This document shows, piece after piece, positions 14,868 to 21,965 of a DNA stretch of 31,205 nucleotides. The translations under genes were made by a program, and so were the position numbers. Numbering within the stretch: position 1 is the first letter of the stretch; every line of letters starts with the position of its first letter. The DNA comes from JBOGGN01 sp050744165 (GTDB lineage: Bacteria > Actinomycetota > Acidimicrobiia > Acidimicrobiales > Palsa-688): the NCBI GenBank assembly GCA_050744165.1, contig JBOGGN010000366.1, positions 1-31,205 on the forward strand, read 5' to 3'. The notes under the pieces were generated by a model. It was not told the DNA's origin and did no database searches. It saw only the letters and a program-made list of their open reading frames with translations.

Positions 14868-15560
14868 ATGGGAGAGATGGTGGAATTTGCGAGCAACGGC
14901 GGCACCGCCAGTGGGTACCTGGCCACGCCCGAGGGTGGGTCCGGCCCGGGTGTCGTCGTGATCCAGGAGTGGTGGGGGTTGGTCGACCACATCAAGGAGG
15001 TGGCTGACCGAATGGCCGCCGAGGGCTTCGTCTCGCTCGTACCCGACCTGTATCACGGCACGTCGGTCAGCAACACCGAGCCAGACGAGGCCGGCAAGCT
15101 CCTGATGAGCCTCAACATCGAGCAGGCCGGGAAAGACATGAGCGGTGCCGTGGACTACCTGGCCGGCCACTCGAATGGCAACGGCGTCGGCGTGATCGGG
15201 TTCTGCATGGGCGGTGCGCTGGCCCTGCTCTTGGGCACGTTGCGTCCCGAGGCCGTCAAGGCGGTGGTCGCCTTCTACGGCCTCATCGTCTGGCCCGCCG
15301 AGGACCCGGACTGGTCGAAGATGGCCGCCGCCGTCCAGGGTCACTACGCCGAACACGACGACTCTGCCGGCCCGGCGGCGGTCGAAAAGATGGATCGGGT
15401 GCTCGGTGAGCGCGGCGTGCGCACCGAACTGTTCCTCTACCCGGGGACCGAGCATGCCTTCTTCAACGACACCCGGCCCGAGGTGTACGACGCCGACGCC
15501 TCCAAGCTGGCCTGGCAACGAACCATCCCCTTCCTTCGGTCAGAGCTGGCCGCGCGATAG
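14868..15560 (+). CDS. Dienelactone hydrolase family alpha/beta hydrolase
   Basis: A 230-residue alpha/beta hydrolase. The nucleophile is Cys113 in the elbow GFCMGG, the Cys that marks dienelactone hydrolases rather than Ser esterases. The conserved EWWGL block is at about residues 34-38. The His is in the GTEHAFFND block near the end, and an Asp in the region HYAEHDDSAGP completes the triad. DLH enzymes open dienelactones in chlorocatechol breakdown, but many homologues have other ester or lactone substrates, so the reaction here is open. ATG 14868 lies six bases after a TANNNT element. The DUF885 gene follows directly and may be co-transcribed. Confidence 0.9.
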   Translation: MGEMVEFASNGGTASGYLATPEGGSGPGVVVIQEWWGLVDHIKEVADRMAAEGFVSLVPDLYHGTSVSNTEPDEAGKLLMSLNIEQAGKDMSGAVDYLAGHSNGNGVGVIGFCMGGALALLLGTLRPEAVKAVVAFYGLIVWPAEDPDWSKMAAAVQGHYAEHDDSAGPAAVEKMDRVLGERGVRTELFLYPGTEHAFFNDTRPEVYDADASKLAWQRTIPFLRSELAAR

Positions 15561-15605
15561 CGGAGACATTTTCCCATCCCTGACCTCGTCACCGATTACC
15601 TGGAG

Positions 15606-16757
15606 TTGGGCCTGGCGCTGGGCCGCCACATTGACGGCCTGGTGGACGCCTACTACGGCCCGCCCGAACTGGCCCGGCGGGCGGCCGAGGAGCCCATACG
15701 GTCACCCACCGAGCTGGAGGCCCGGGCCCGGCACCTCCTGGCGGCTCTGGAGGCTGACGGCGAACTCGACGCCACAAGGCGCCACTTTCTGGCCGCCCAG
15801 GTGCGGGGCCTGCGCACGACCGCGGCCCGGCTGGCGGGCCAGGCGATCGGCTACGTCGACGAGGTGGCCACGTGTTACGGGGTGCGGCCGGAGATGGCCC
15901 CCGAGGACACGTTCATGGCCGCCCACCGCCGCCTCGACGAGGCGCTGCCCGGCTCGGGCCCGCTGGCCGAGCGGTACGTCACCTGGCGGGAAGCGCAGGC
16001 GGTGCCTGCCGACAAGCTGCGCCCCGCTATCGACTCCATCGCCGAGGACCTGCGTGCCCGCACTGACACCCTCTGGGGGCTGCCCGAAGGCGAGCGGGTG
16101 GACTTCGAGCTGGTCACCAACCAGCCCTGGGCCGGGTTCAACTACTACCTCGGTGATCTGCACAGCCGGGTGGCCATCAACGTCGACCTGCCCGTCCTGT
16201 CCACCAGCCTGGGCCACCTGGTGGCCCACGAGGCCTACCCGGGCCACCACACCGAGCACTGCCGCAAGGAGGTGGGCCTGGTGCGCCGCCGCCGGCACCT
16301 GGAGGAGACCATCTTCCTGGTGGGCACACCGCAGTGCCTGCTGGCGGAGGGCCTGGCCGACCTCGGCCTCGAGGTGGTCGCCGGCCGTCGCCCCGAGCCA
16401 GTCGTCGCCGCCCACCTGCGGCCCCTCGGCATCGCCTACGACGCCGACCTGGTGGGCGAGCTGGCCGAGGCGGGGGAGGCCCTCGGCAAGGTGCGGGGAA
16501 ATGCCGCCCTGCTCCTGCATGACCGGCGCGCGGGGGTGGACACAGTGGTCGATTACCTGGTGCGCTGGTCGCTCCTGTCGAAGCGGCGGGCCGAGAAGCA
16601 GGTTCAGTTTTTGACCGATCCCACGTGGCGGGCGTACACCTTCTGCTACGCCGAGGGCATGGCCCTGTGCCGGCGGTTCGTGGCCGGCGACCCGGCCCGC
16701 TTCGCCCGGCTGATCTCCGAGCAGTTGACGCCTTCAGACTTGGGCGCCGCCGCCTGA
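15606..16757 (+). CDS. DUF885-type putative metallopeptidase
   Basis: A helical protein with a zinc-binding signature LVAHEAYPGHHTEHCRKE at about residues 206-223, the HExxxGHH pattern of DUF885 proteins, related to metallopeptidases. GRHIDGLVDAYYGPPELARR opens the domain, and DLHSRVAINVDLPV precedes the metal motif. The start is uncertain: the first conventional start is TTG 15606 (383 residues). In-frame sequence upstream, from the stop of the previous gene, reads IPDLVTDYLELGLALGRHI, which looks like family sequence, so the true N-terminus may be an ATC at 15576. GGAG lies at 15562-15565, ten bases before it. It is probably co-transcribed with the hydrolase upstream. Substrate unknown. Confidence 0.8.
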   Translation: MGLALGRHIDGLVDAYYGPPELARRAAEEPIRSPTELEARARHLLAALEADGELDATRRHFLAAQVRGLRTTAARLAGQAIGYVDEVATCYGVRPEMAPEDTFMAAHRRLDEALPGSGPLAERYVTWREAQAVPADKLRPAIDSIAEDLRARTDTLWGLPEGERVDFELVTNQPWAGFNYYLGDLHSRVAINVDLPVLSTSLGHLVAHEAYPGHHTEHCRKEVGLVRRRRHLEETIFLVGTPQCLLAEGLADLGLEVVAGRRPEPVVAAHLRPLGIAYDADLVGELAEAGEALGKVRGNAALLLHDRRAGVDTVVDYLVRWSLLSKRRAEKQVQFLTDPTWRAYTFCYAEGMALCRRFVAGDPARFARLISEQLTPSDLGAAA

Positions 16758-16770
16758 GGACACAGCCCCC

Positions 16771-16789
16771 GGTTACCGACCGGTAACCT
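16771..16789 (+). promoter_or_regulatory. Palindromic operator over the CoA-ester lyase promoter
   Basis: Perfect arms GGTTACC (16771-16777) and GGTAACC (16782-16788) with spacer GACC. The -10 element TAACCT (16784-16789) overlaps the right arm and ends six bases before ATG 16796. The geometry fits a repressor site over a leaderless promoter. The regulator is not evident in the window. Confidence 0.55.
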
Positions 16790-16795
16790 GGGGCC

Positions 16796-17749
16796 ATGTC
16801 CGAGCGCACCCGCAACCTGCCCCGCCGTTCGTGCCTGTCGGTTCCCGCCTCGAGCGAGAAGATGATGGGAAAGGCGGCGGGGTTGCCGGCCGACATGGTG
16901 TTCCTGGACCTGGAGGACGCCGTGGCGCCTCTCGAAAAGGAGGGGGCCCGAGCCAAGGCGGTCGACGCCATCAAGAACCACGACTGGGGCGAGAAGGTCC
17001 TTTGCGTGCGGATCAACAGCTGGGACACCATGTGGACCGCCTTCGACGTCATCGAGGTAGTCGGCAACGCCGGGGTACGCCTCGACGAGGTCATGTTGCC
17101 GAAGGTGGAGTCGGCGGCCCAGGTGGTGGCGCTCGATCTGCTTCTCAACCAAGTCGAGATCCGGGCCGGGCTGCCCCGGGGCCACATCGGTATTGAGGCT
17201 CAGATCGAGACCGCCCGCGGCCTGATCGAGGTCGAGAACATCTGCGCTGCCTCCCACCGGCTGGAGACGATCATCCTCGGGCCGGTCGACATGTCGGCGT
17301 CCATGGGGATGCCGTCGCTGGCCGGCGGGCTCACCATCCCCGACTACCCGGGCGACTACTTCCACTACGTGTTCGTGAAGATCCTGATGGCCGGGCGGGC
17401 CAATGGCCTCCAGGTGATCGACGGCCCGTGGGTCAAGATCCAGGACCTCGACGGGTTCCGGGAGTACAGCCGCCGGACCCAGATCTTGGGCTACGACGGC
17501 AAGTGGGCCATCCACCCCAGCCAAGTGCCCATCCTGAACGAGATGTTCGCTCCCAGCCAGGCCCAGTTCGACCGGGGCTGGGCCATTCTCGACGCCTACC
17601 AGGCGGCCACCGAAGCGGCGGGAGAGCGGCGCGGGGCGGTCATGTTCGGCGACGAGATGATCGACGAGGCGTCACGCAAAGTGGCCGCCAAGGTGGTGGC
17701 TCTCGGCGGCCGGGCGGGCCTCAGCCGCTCGCCCCAGACCTCGCCCTGA
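16796..17749 (+). CDS. HpcH/HpaI-CitE family CoA-ester lyase (malyl-CoA lyase-like)
   Basis: A 317-residue TIM-barrel lyase of the citrate lyase beta/malyl-CoA lyase family, which cleaves or forms (3S)-malyl-CoA, beta-methylmalyl-CoA or citramalyl-CoA with an acetyl- or propionyl-CoA and glyoxylate-type product. RRSCLSVPASSEKM opens the barrel. FLDLEDAVAP and IGIEAQIETARGLIEVENIC supply the Mg2+-binding acidic residues. GPVDMSASMGMP and GYDGKWAIHPSQVPILNEMF are further hallmarks. The exact substrate is not determined by sequence. ATG 16796 lies six bases after a -10 element inside a palindromic operator. No polyketide, lyase alpha or transferase partner is adjacent, so it is unlikely to be the citrate lyase complex. 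Confidence 0.9.
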   Translation: MSERTRNLPRRSCLSVPASSEKMMGKAAGLPADMVFLDLEDAVAPLEKEGARAKAVDAIKNHDWGEKVLCVRINSWDTMWTAFDVIEVVGNAGVRLDEVMLPKVESAAQVVALDLLLNQVEIRAGLPRGHIGIEAQIETARGLIEVENICAASHRLETIILGPVDMSASMGMPSLAGGLTIPDYPGDYFHYVFVKILMAGRANGLQVIDGPWVKIQDLDGFREYSRRTQILGYDGKWAIHPSQVPILNEMFAPSQAQFDRGWAILDAYQAATEAAGERRGAVMFGDEMIDEASRKVAAKVVALGGRAGLSRSPQTSP

Positions 17750-17771
17750 CTCGCCCCAGACCTCGCCCTCA
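17728..17771. repeat. Two-copy 22-bp tandem repeat at the end of the lyase gene
   Basis: Units at 17728-17749 and 17750-17771 differ at one base (TGA versus TCA). The first unit includes the lyase stop codon, so the second lies just past the gene. Confidence 0.8.
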
Positions 17772-17831
17772 CCTCGCCCCTGATCCGGCCTGACCTCGGT
17801 GCGCTCCGGCGGGAAGCCTGCGCCTGTGGCG

Positions 17832-18398
17832 TCAGGCGCAATCCCGGCACAGCTGATGGTCGGGGTCGGCGAGCTGGCCGGGCGGCTTCAGGAGGAAGCA
17901 CGACTGGCACAGGAATTCGTCGGGCTGGCGGACCGGGATGACGGTGGCCAGCTGGTTGGGGGCGTCGTCCTCTTCTTCTTCTTGTTCCTCGTCCTCGGGG
18001 TCGTCGCCTCGCAAGCGCTCCGCAAGGATCACGTCGAGGCTGGCTTCCACCTCATCGGTCAGGTCGTCGTCGTCTTCGGACTCGGCGGCCTCGCCCCCTT
18101 CGTTGGCGGTTTTCGTTCGAGCAGGAGTGTCTGTCGCCGCGGCCGGCTCCGCGTCCTTCGCGTCCTCCTCGTCGGCCCCGTCGGCCTCGTCGGCCTCGAA
18201 GTCGGATTCGTCGTCGACGTCGTCTTCGCCATCGATGGCGTCGACATCCAAATCCACGTCGTCCTCGCCGGCCTCCATCTCCTCGATTCCCGCCGGGTCA
18301 TCGATGTCGGCCAGATCCTCGGGTTCTTCCCCTTCAGCCTCGCCCGATGTTTTCGCGTCGATGGAGTCCGCCCTCTCCACTACTTGCTGCTTGCGCAT
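17832..18398 (-). CDS. Acidic DUF4193-like protein with a C-terminal cysteine knuckle
   Basis: A 188-residue protein, strongly acidic over about residues 20-140, with long Asp/Glu runs. The C-terminal block PDEFLCQSCFLLKPPGQLAD then DHQLCRDCA carries two CxxC pairs, likely to bind zinc. The last block (VRQPDEFLCQSCFL...CRDCA) resembles the actinobacterial DUF4193 family, whose members are usually about 100 residues, so this copy has an extended acidic region. ATG 18398 has a very strong ribosome site (AGGAGGAGGAGG, about 18404-18415). Function of the family is unknown. Confidence 0.83.
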   Translation of the reverse strand: MRKQQVVERADSIDAKTSGEAEGEEPEDLADIDDPAGIEEMEAGEDDVDLDVDAIDGEDDVDDESDFEADEADGADEEDAKDAEPAAATDTPARTKTANEGGEAAESEDDDDLTDEVEASLDVILAERLRGDDPEDEEQEEEEDDAPNQLATVIPVRQPDEFLCQSCFLLKPPGQLADPDHQLCRDCA

Positions 18399-18584
18399 GG
18401 TCGTCGCCTCCTCCTCCTCTCACTCGACATGGTCGGCGTCGCCGCCATGAGCTCCCCAGCCCAATGGCGCCCAATCCGTTGTTTGGGCGGCGTCGAAGGT
18501 CGTGAGCGACCCCGGCACCGCCGATCCCGGCCGGCGTTTTCCGACTGCTGGCTCCGGTGAAACCAGTTCCATCGGCCCCCTATT

Positions 18585-18614
18585 CCCGGCCACCCACGCG
18601 GGTCCGGGGCCGGG
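18585..18614 (-). terminator. Strong GC hairpin after the SelW-like gene
   Basis: CCCGGCC (18585-18591) pairs with GGCCGGG (18608-18614), with an inner ACCC/GGGT stem. It lies about 45 bases past the SelW-like stop and before the DUF4193 promoter region. There is no T-tract, so it may be a pause or a Rho-assisted end. The rest of 18399-18658 shows only promoter space. Confidence 0.4.
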
Positions 18615-18658
18615 GCGGTCTCGAACCTCGGCCGTGGAGCCCTTAACCGAGGCTTTGG

Positions 18659-18952
18659 TTACGCGGTGACTCCCTGGCCGACCGCCTTGCCAAGGAGGGG
18701 TGGGCCGACGCGCTGGGAGACCAGTTTCACGATCTCGCCCGGCTTGGCGTGGCGGCCGAGGCTCGCCTTGGAGAAAATCAACTCACCGTCGATGGTCACC
18801 TCGAAGCGGCCCTTGGAGGAGGGGTGCAGCTCAACCGTCTTGATGATGGCCCCCCAGGCCGACAGCAGTTCGTCCGTCAGACCGACGGCGCGGGCTGTGT
18901 AGTCTCAGGGGACGCAGTACTCGATGTGGATCGTGTGGCGGGGATCGAGCAT
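18659..18952 (-). CDS. SelW/Rdx-family thioredoxin-like selenoprotein (UGA-encoded Sec16)
   Basis: A 97-residue protein whose frame is interrupted only by a TGA at codon 16 (18907-18905). Read as selenocysteine, the start is MLDPRHTIHIEYCVPUDYTA, which carries the CxxU redox motif of SelW-type (Rdx) proteins; many homologues have Cys at this place. After the UGA the frame stays fully coding to TAA at 18659 and matches the family, with GRFEVTIDGELIFSKASLGR and the PGEIVKLVSQRVGPP tail. ATG 18952 is nine bases past the acyl-CoA dehydrogenase stop, with GGGG before it. A hairpin follows the UGA. Function in this family is a thiol-type redox role, partner unknown. Sec insertion is inference; a one-base nonsense mutation or sequencing error remains possible. 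Confidence 0.82.
18874..18907 (-). promoter_or_regulatory. Putative bacterial SECIS element after the in-frame UGA
   Basis: Stem CCGUC/GACGG (18888-18884 and 18878-18874) with loop GGUCU (18883-18879). The loop starts 21 nucleotides after the UGA, within the 16-37 window of the bacterial SECIS model as I recall it, and opens with GG. No T-tract follows, and it lies in coding sequence. Confidence 0.6.
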
Positions 18953-18961
18953 GACCCCACG

Positions 18962-20587
18962 CTACCGCCGACCGGCGGCGCCCTCGACGAGGCGCCGGGC
19001 CACCACCTTGAGGGCCAGCACCTCGTCGGCGCCCTCGAAGATCGATAGCACCCGGGCGTCGACGAAGTAGCGCGACACGGGAAACTCTTCGGCGTAGCCC
19101 ATGCCGCCGTGCATCTGCATGGCCTCCCGGGTGACCCACTCCGCGGCCCGGCACACGTAGGCCTTGAGCATCGACGCCTCGACCGCCCCGGTTCCTGTCG
19201 CCATCAGTCGGGCCACCTCGTACATGTGCTGGCGGCTGGCCTGGATGAGCGCCGCCATGCGGCCCAACTTGGCCTCGGTGAGCTGGTAGCCGGCGATGGG
19301 CCGGCCGAAGACGACCCGGTTGCCGGCGTAGTCCCGGGCCGCCTCGTAGGCCGCCTGCATGACCCCGATGGCGCGCGCCGCGGTCTGCAACCGGCCTGCC
19401 TCGAAGCCTTCCATCTGCAGGTAAAAGCCTCGTCCGAGGCCTTCCTGGGCGCCGATGAGGGAGTTGGCCGGCACCCACCACTGATCGAAGGCCAGCTCGA
19501 AGGAGTGCATCCCGCGGTAACCGATGGTGTCGATGGGGCGGCCCTCCAGCCGGCCGCCGCCCGGCCCACCAAGGTCGGACTGGGAGACGACGAACCCCTT
19601 GCCATTGGTGCGGGGCTTGGGGACGACGAAGAGGCTGAGGCCTCGGTGGGCCCGGCTGCGGTCGGGATCGGTGCGGGCCAGGAGCATCAGAACCTCGGCT
19701 CGGGCCGCGAAGGTGCACCACGTCTTCACGCCGTTGATGACCCAGCCGTCCTCGCCGCCCGCCGGCGCCGGGGTGGCGCTCACCTTCAAGCCGGCCACGT
19801 CGGAGCCGAAGTCAGGCTCGGTGACCGCCACCGCCACCATCTTCTCCCCGGCCGCGATCGGTGGCAGCCAGGTCTGCTTCTGCTCCTCGGTGCCGCCCTT
19901 CAAGAGGGCCCGGGCCAGGATCTCGGGCCGGGTGATGAGCGACCCGCCGGCGCCGAGCGATGCCCGCGACAGCTCTTCGGTGGCGATCACCATGGCCAAC
20001 AGATCGCTCGAGCCCCCGGAGGCGAAGCCGCCGTAGGCCTCGGGGATCGACAGCCCGAAGCACCCCATCTCGGCCAGGCCCTCGATCACCGCCTCGGGTA
20101 TGTCGCCATTGGTCCGGTGGACTTCGTCGGCGATGGGGCGGACCTTGTCCTCGGCGAAGCGGCGAAAGGTGTCCTGGACCATCTCGAACTCGGCGTCGAG
20201 GTGTCTCGGGCCCTCGGTGTCCGCGAACGAGGCCACGAAGGCGGGGTCACGGTACAGAGCGATCACCACCGCCAGCGGGTCGAGCGCCGCTCTGGGGACG
20301 CCCCACTGCGACTCCCGGCCGAGCACCTTGGCGGACAGCTCATAGAGCGCGTCGGCCACGAAGGCACACGCCAAGGCCTCCTCGGCCTCCCCACCCCTGC
20401 CGTAGCCAAGAGCCGCCCGGGCCACCGCCACCCCGGCAGCGGCATGTGCCAGGTCGTAGGCCACGACCTGGTTGGCGTCGACGGCACCCGGCCCGAGGGC
20501 GGCGAGGTGGGCGGCAGCCCGCCCGACTAGGTCGTCGGCGGCGGCGAGAGCACCCTCGAGCAGATCCAGGTCGGGGCGGGCAGGCAT
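18962..20587 (-). CDS. Acyl-CoA dehydrogenase family protein with an N-terminal extension
   Basis: A 541-residue FAD enzyme that introduces a double bond next to a CoA thioester. The first about 115 residues (helical, Ala-rich) form an extension over the classic domain of about 380 residues, as in several actinobacterial long forms. The ACAD core begins near EFEMVQDTFRRFAEDKVRPI. Landmarks: MGCFGLSIPEAYGGF, AVAVTEPDFGSDVAGLKVSA (the ACADS_1-type signature), WVINGVKTWCTFAARAEVLM, VFGRPIAGYQLTEAKLGRMA and MHGGMGYAEEFPVSRYFVDA. The catalytic base cannot be fixed without alignment. ATG 20587 lies six bases after TAGCCT. The SelW-like gene follows nine bases after its stop. Confidence 0.9.
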   Translation of the reverse strand: MPARPDLDLLEGALAAADDLVGRAAAHLAALGPGAVDANQVVAYDLAHAAAGVAVARAALGYGRGGEAEEALACAFVADALYELSAKVLGRESQWGVPRAALDPLAVVIALYRDPAFVASFADTEGPRHLDAEFEMVQDTFRRFAEDKVRPIADEVHRTNGDIPEAVIEGLAEMGCFGLSIPEAYGGFASGGSSDLLAMVIATEELSRASLGAGGSLITRPEILARALLKGGTEEQKQTWLPPIAAGEKMVAVAVTEPDFGSDVAGLKVSATPAPAGGEDGWVINGVKTWCTFAARAEVLMLLARTDPDRSRAHRGLSLFVVPKPRTNGKGFVVSQSDLGGPGGGRLEGRPIDTIGYRGMHSFELAFDQWWVPANSLIGAQEGLGRGFYLQMEGFEAGRLQTAARAIGVMQAAYEAARDYAGNRVVFGRPIAGYQLTEAKLGRMAALIQASRQHMYEVARLMATGTGAVEASMLKAYVCRAAEWVTREAMQMHGGMGYAEEFPVSRYFVDARVLSIFEGADEVLALKVVARRLVEGAAGRR

Positions 20588-20593
20588 TTTTCG

Positions 20594-20599
20594 AGGCTA
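20594..20599 (-). promoter_or_regulatory. -10 element (TAGCCT) for the acyl-CoA dehydrogenase gene
   Basis: On the minus strand TAGCCT ends exactly six bases before ATG 20587, with CGAAAA between. Leaderless transcription of this gene and the SelW-like gene after it is likely. Confidence 0.5.
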
Positions 20600-20713
20600 C
20601 GTCCGAAGTTCGCGGGTCAGATGAAGGCGATTTCCGCGGTTGCTCATTATGCTGACCTTGCGCTCAGGTGACCATTAGGGGGGCACCGAGACGCCAAAGG
20701 GGAGGTACGAACT

Positions 20714-21907
20714 GTGGGTCAGAGGAGCCGCAGGTACAAGTTCGCAATGCTGGTGGTCGCCGTCTCGCTGTTGGGCGCGGCCTGTGGCAGCAGCACCAAG
20801 ACGGCGGGAACGACCGGGACGACCTTGTTGCCGTCGCCGATCGGGTCCGACTCGGTGACTTGCCCGGCCGGCATAAAGATCGGGTTCTTCGGGGCCCTGA
20901 CCGGCGCCAACGCCCAGCTGGGGCTCAACGAGGCCCAGGCCGAACAGGTGGCGATCACCGCGTTCAACGAGTCGCACGCCAAGTGCCAGATCGGTTACCA
21001 GGGTTTCGACAGCCAGGGTGACCCGTCGCAAGCACCGGCGCTGGCTACCCAGGCGTCCGGGGAAAGCAGTGTGGTGGCCCTCATCGGCCCCGCCTTCTCC
21101 GGCGAGTCCGAGGCCGCCGACCCGATCTTCACCCAGGCAGGCCTGCCCACCATCACGGTCTCGGCCACCAACCCTGACCTGGCCACCCACAGCTGGTCGA
21201 TCTTCCACCGGGCGGTGGCCAACGACAACGCCCAGGGCCCGGCCGACGCCATGTTCATCGCCAACACGCTGCACGCCAAGAAGGTGGCCGTCATCGACGA
21301 CGCCTCTTCCTACGGCAAGGGTCTGGCCGACATCGTGCGCTCGACGCTCAGCTCCAGCGGGGTGCAGGTCTACAACCCGGGCTCCATCGACATGAGCAAC
21401 AACTACCCGTCGACGGTGAACCTGGTGAAGGCGGCCAACGTCGATGCCGTGTTCTTCGGCGGCTACTACGCCCAGGCCGGCCCGCTGGCCCTGCAGCTGA
21501 AGAACGGTGGGGTCACTGCCCCCTTCATCTCCGGCGACGGCTCCCTCGATGCCCACTTCGTGTCCGGCGCCGGCGCCGCGGCCGACGGTTCCTACCTGAG
21601 CGCCCCCGCCGCCTACGCCCTCACCGACCCCGCCGACGCCGCCTTCGTGGCCGCCTACACCAAGAAGTGGTCGATGGCGCCGGCGCTGTACTCCGGCGAG
21701 GGCTTCGATGCCACCAACGAGCTCCTGTCGGCCATCGCGGCGGGCAACGTCACCCGCTCGGCCATCAACACCTACATCGGCAGCCACTCCTACGTCGGCT
21801 TGCTCAAGACCTATGCCTATGCCGCCAGCGGCGAGCTGAAGGGGTCGCCGATCATCATCGTCCACAAGGTGGTCAACAACCAGATCACGGTGTTCGCCAA
21901 GGCGTAA
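20714..21907 (+). CDS. livJ: Periplasmic-type branched-chain amino-acid-like substrate-binding lipoprotein
   Basis: The extracellular ligand receptor of the ABC importer encoded downstream, 397 residues. A signal peptide (FAMLVVAVSLLGAAC) ends at a lipobox LGAAC with Cys24 to be lipidated. The mature domain starts IKIGFFGALTGANAQLGLNE, the hallmark of Liv-type (Peripla_BP_6) receptors. ALIGPAFSGESEAADPIFTQ and KKVAVIDDASSYGKGLADIV are the usual domain I/II strands. Ligand specificity cannot be predicted beyond amino-acid or related molecules. GTG 20714 has GGGAGG at 20699-20704. A strong hairpin follows the stop and lies before livH. Confidence 0.9.
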   Translation: MGQRSRRYKFAMLVVAVSLLGAACGSSTKTAGTTGTTLLPSPIGSDSVTCPAGIKIGFFGALTGANAQLGLNEAQAEQVAITAFNESHAKCQIGYQGFDSQGDPSQAPALATQASGESSVVALIGPAFSGESEAADPIFTQAGLPTITVSATNPDLATHSWSIFHRAVANDNAQGPADAMFIANTLHAKKVAVIDDASSYGKGLADIVRSTLSSSGVQVYNPGSIDMSNNYPSTVNLVKAANVDAVFFGGYYAQAGPLALQLKNGGVTAPFISGDGSLDAHFVSGAGAAADGSYLSAPAAYALTDPADAAFVAAYTKKWSMAPALYSGEGFDATNELLSAIAAGNVTRSAINTYIGSHSYVGLLKTYAYAASGELKGSPIIIVHKVVNNQITVFAKA

Positions 21908-21918
21908 CGCCAAACCAA

Positions 21919-21960
21919 CCCGCTCCGGACGGGGATGCCCCGGCATCCCCGTCCTGCGGG
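21919..21960 (+). terminator. Intercistronic hairpin between livJ and livH
   Basis: GGACGGGGATGC (21927-21938) and GCATCCCCGTCC (21943-21954) form a perfect 12-bp stem with a CCCG loop. CCCGC (21919-21923) and GCGGG (21956-21960) extend it, with a small internal loop. No T-run follows. It should protect or attenuate, favouring the receptor over the permease. Confidence 0.65.
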
Positions 21961-21965
21961 CTCGT

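Noticed and set aside
18601..18660. Possible tRNA-Sec near the SelW-like gene
   Set aside because: A T-loop-like GGTTCGAGACC is present on the minus strand, but there is no acceptor stem, no TCA anticodon and no long variable arm.
19109..20530. Long plus-strand frame opposite the acyl-CoA dehydrogenase
   Set aside because: Antisense shadow without family features; the minus-strand enzyme carries all ACAD motifs.
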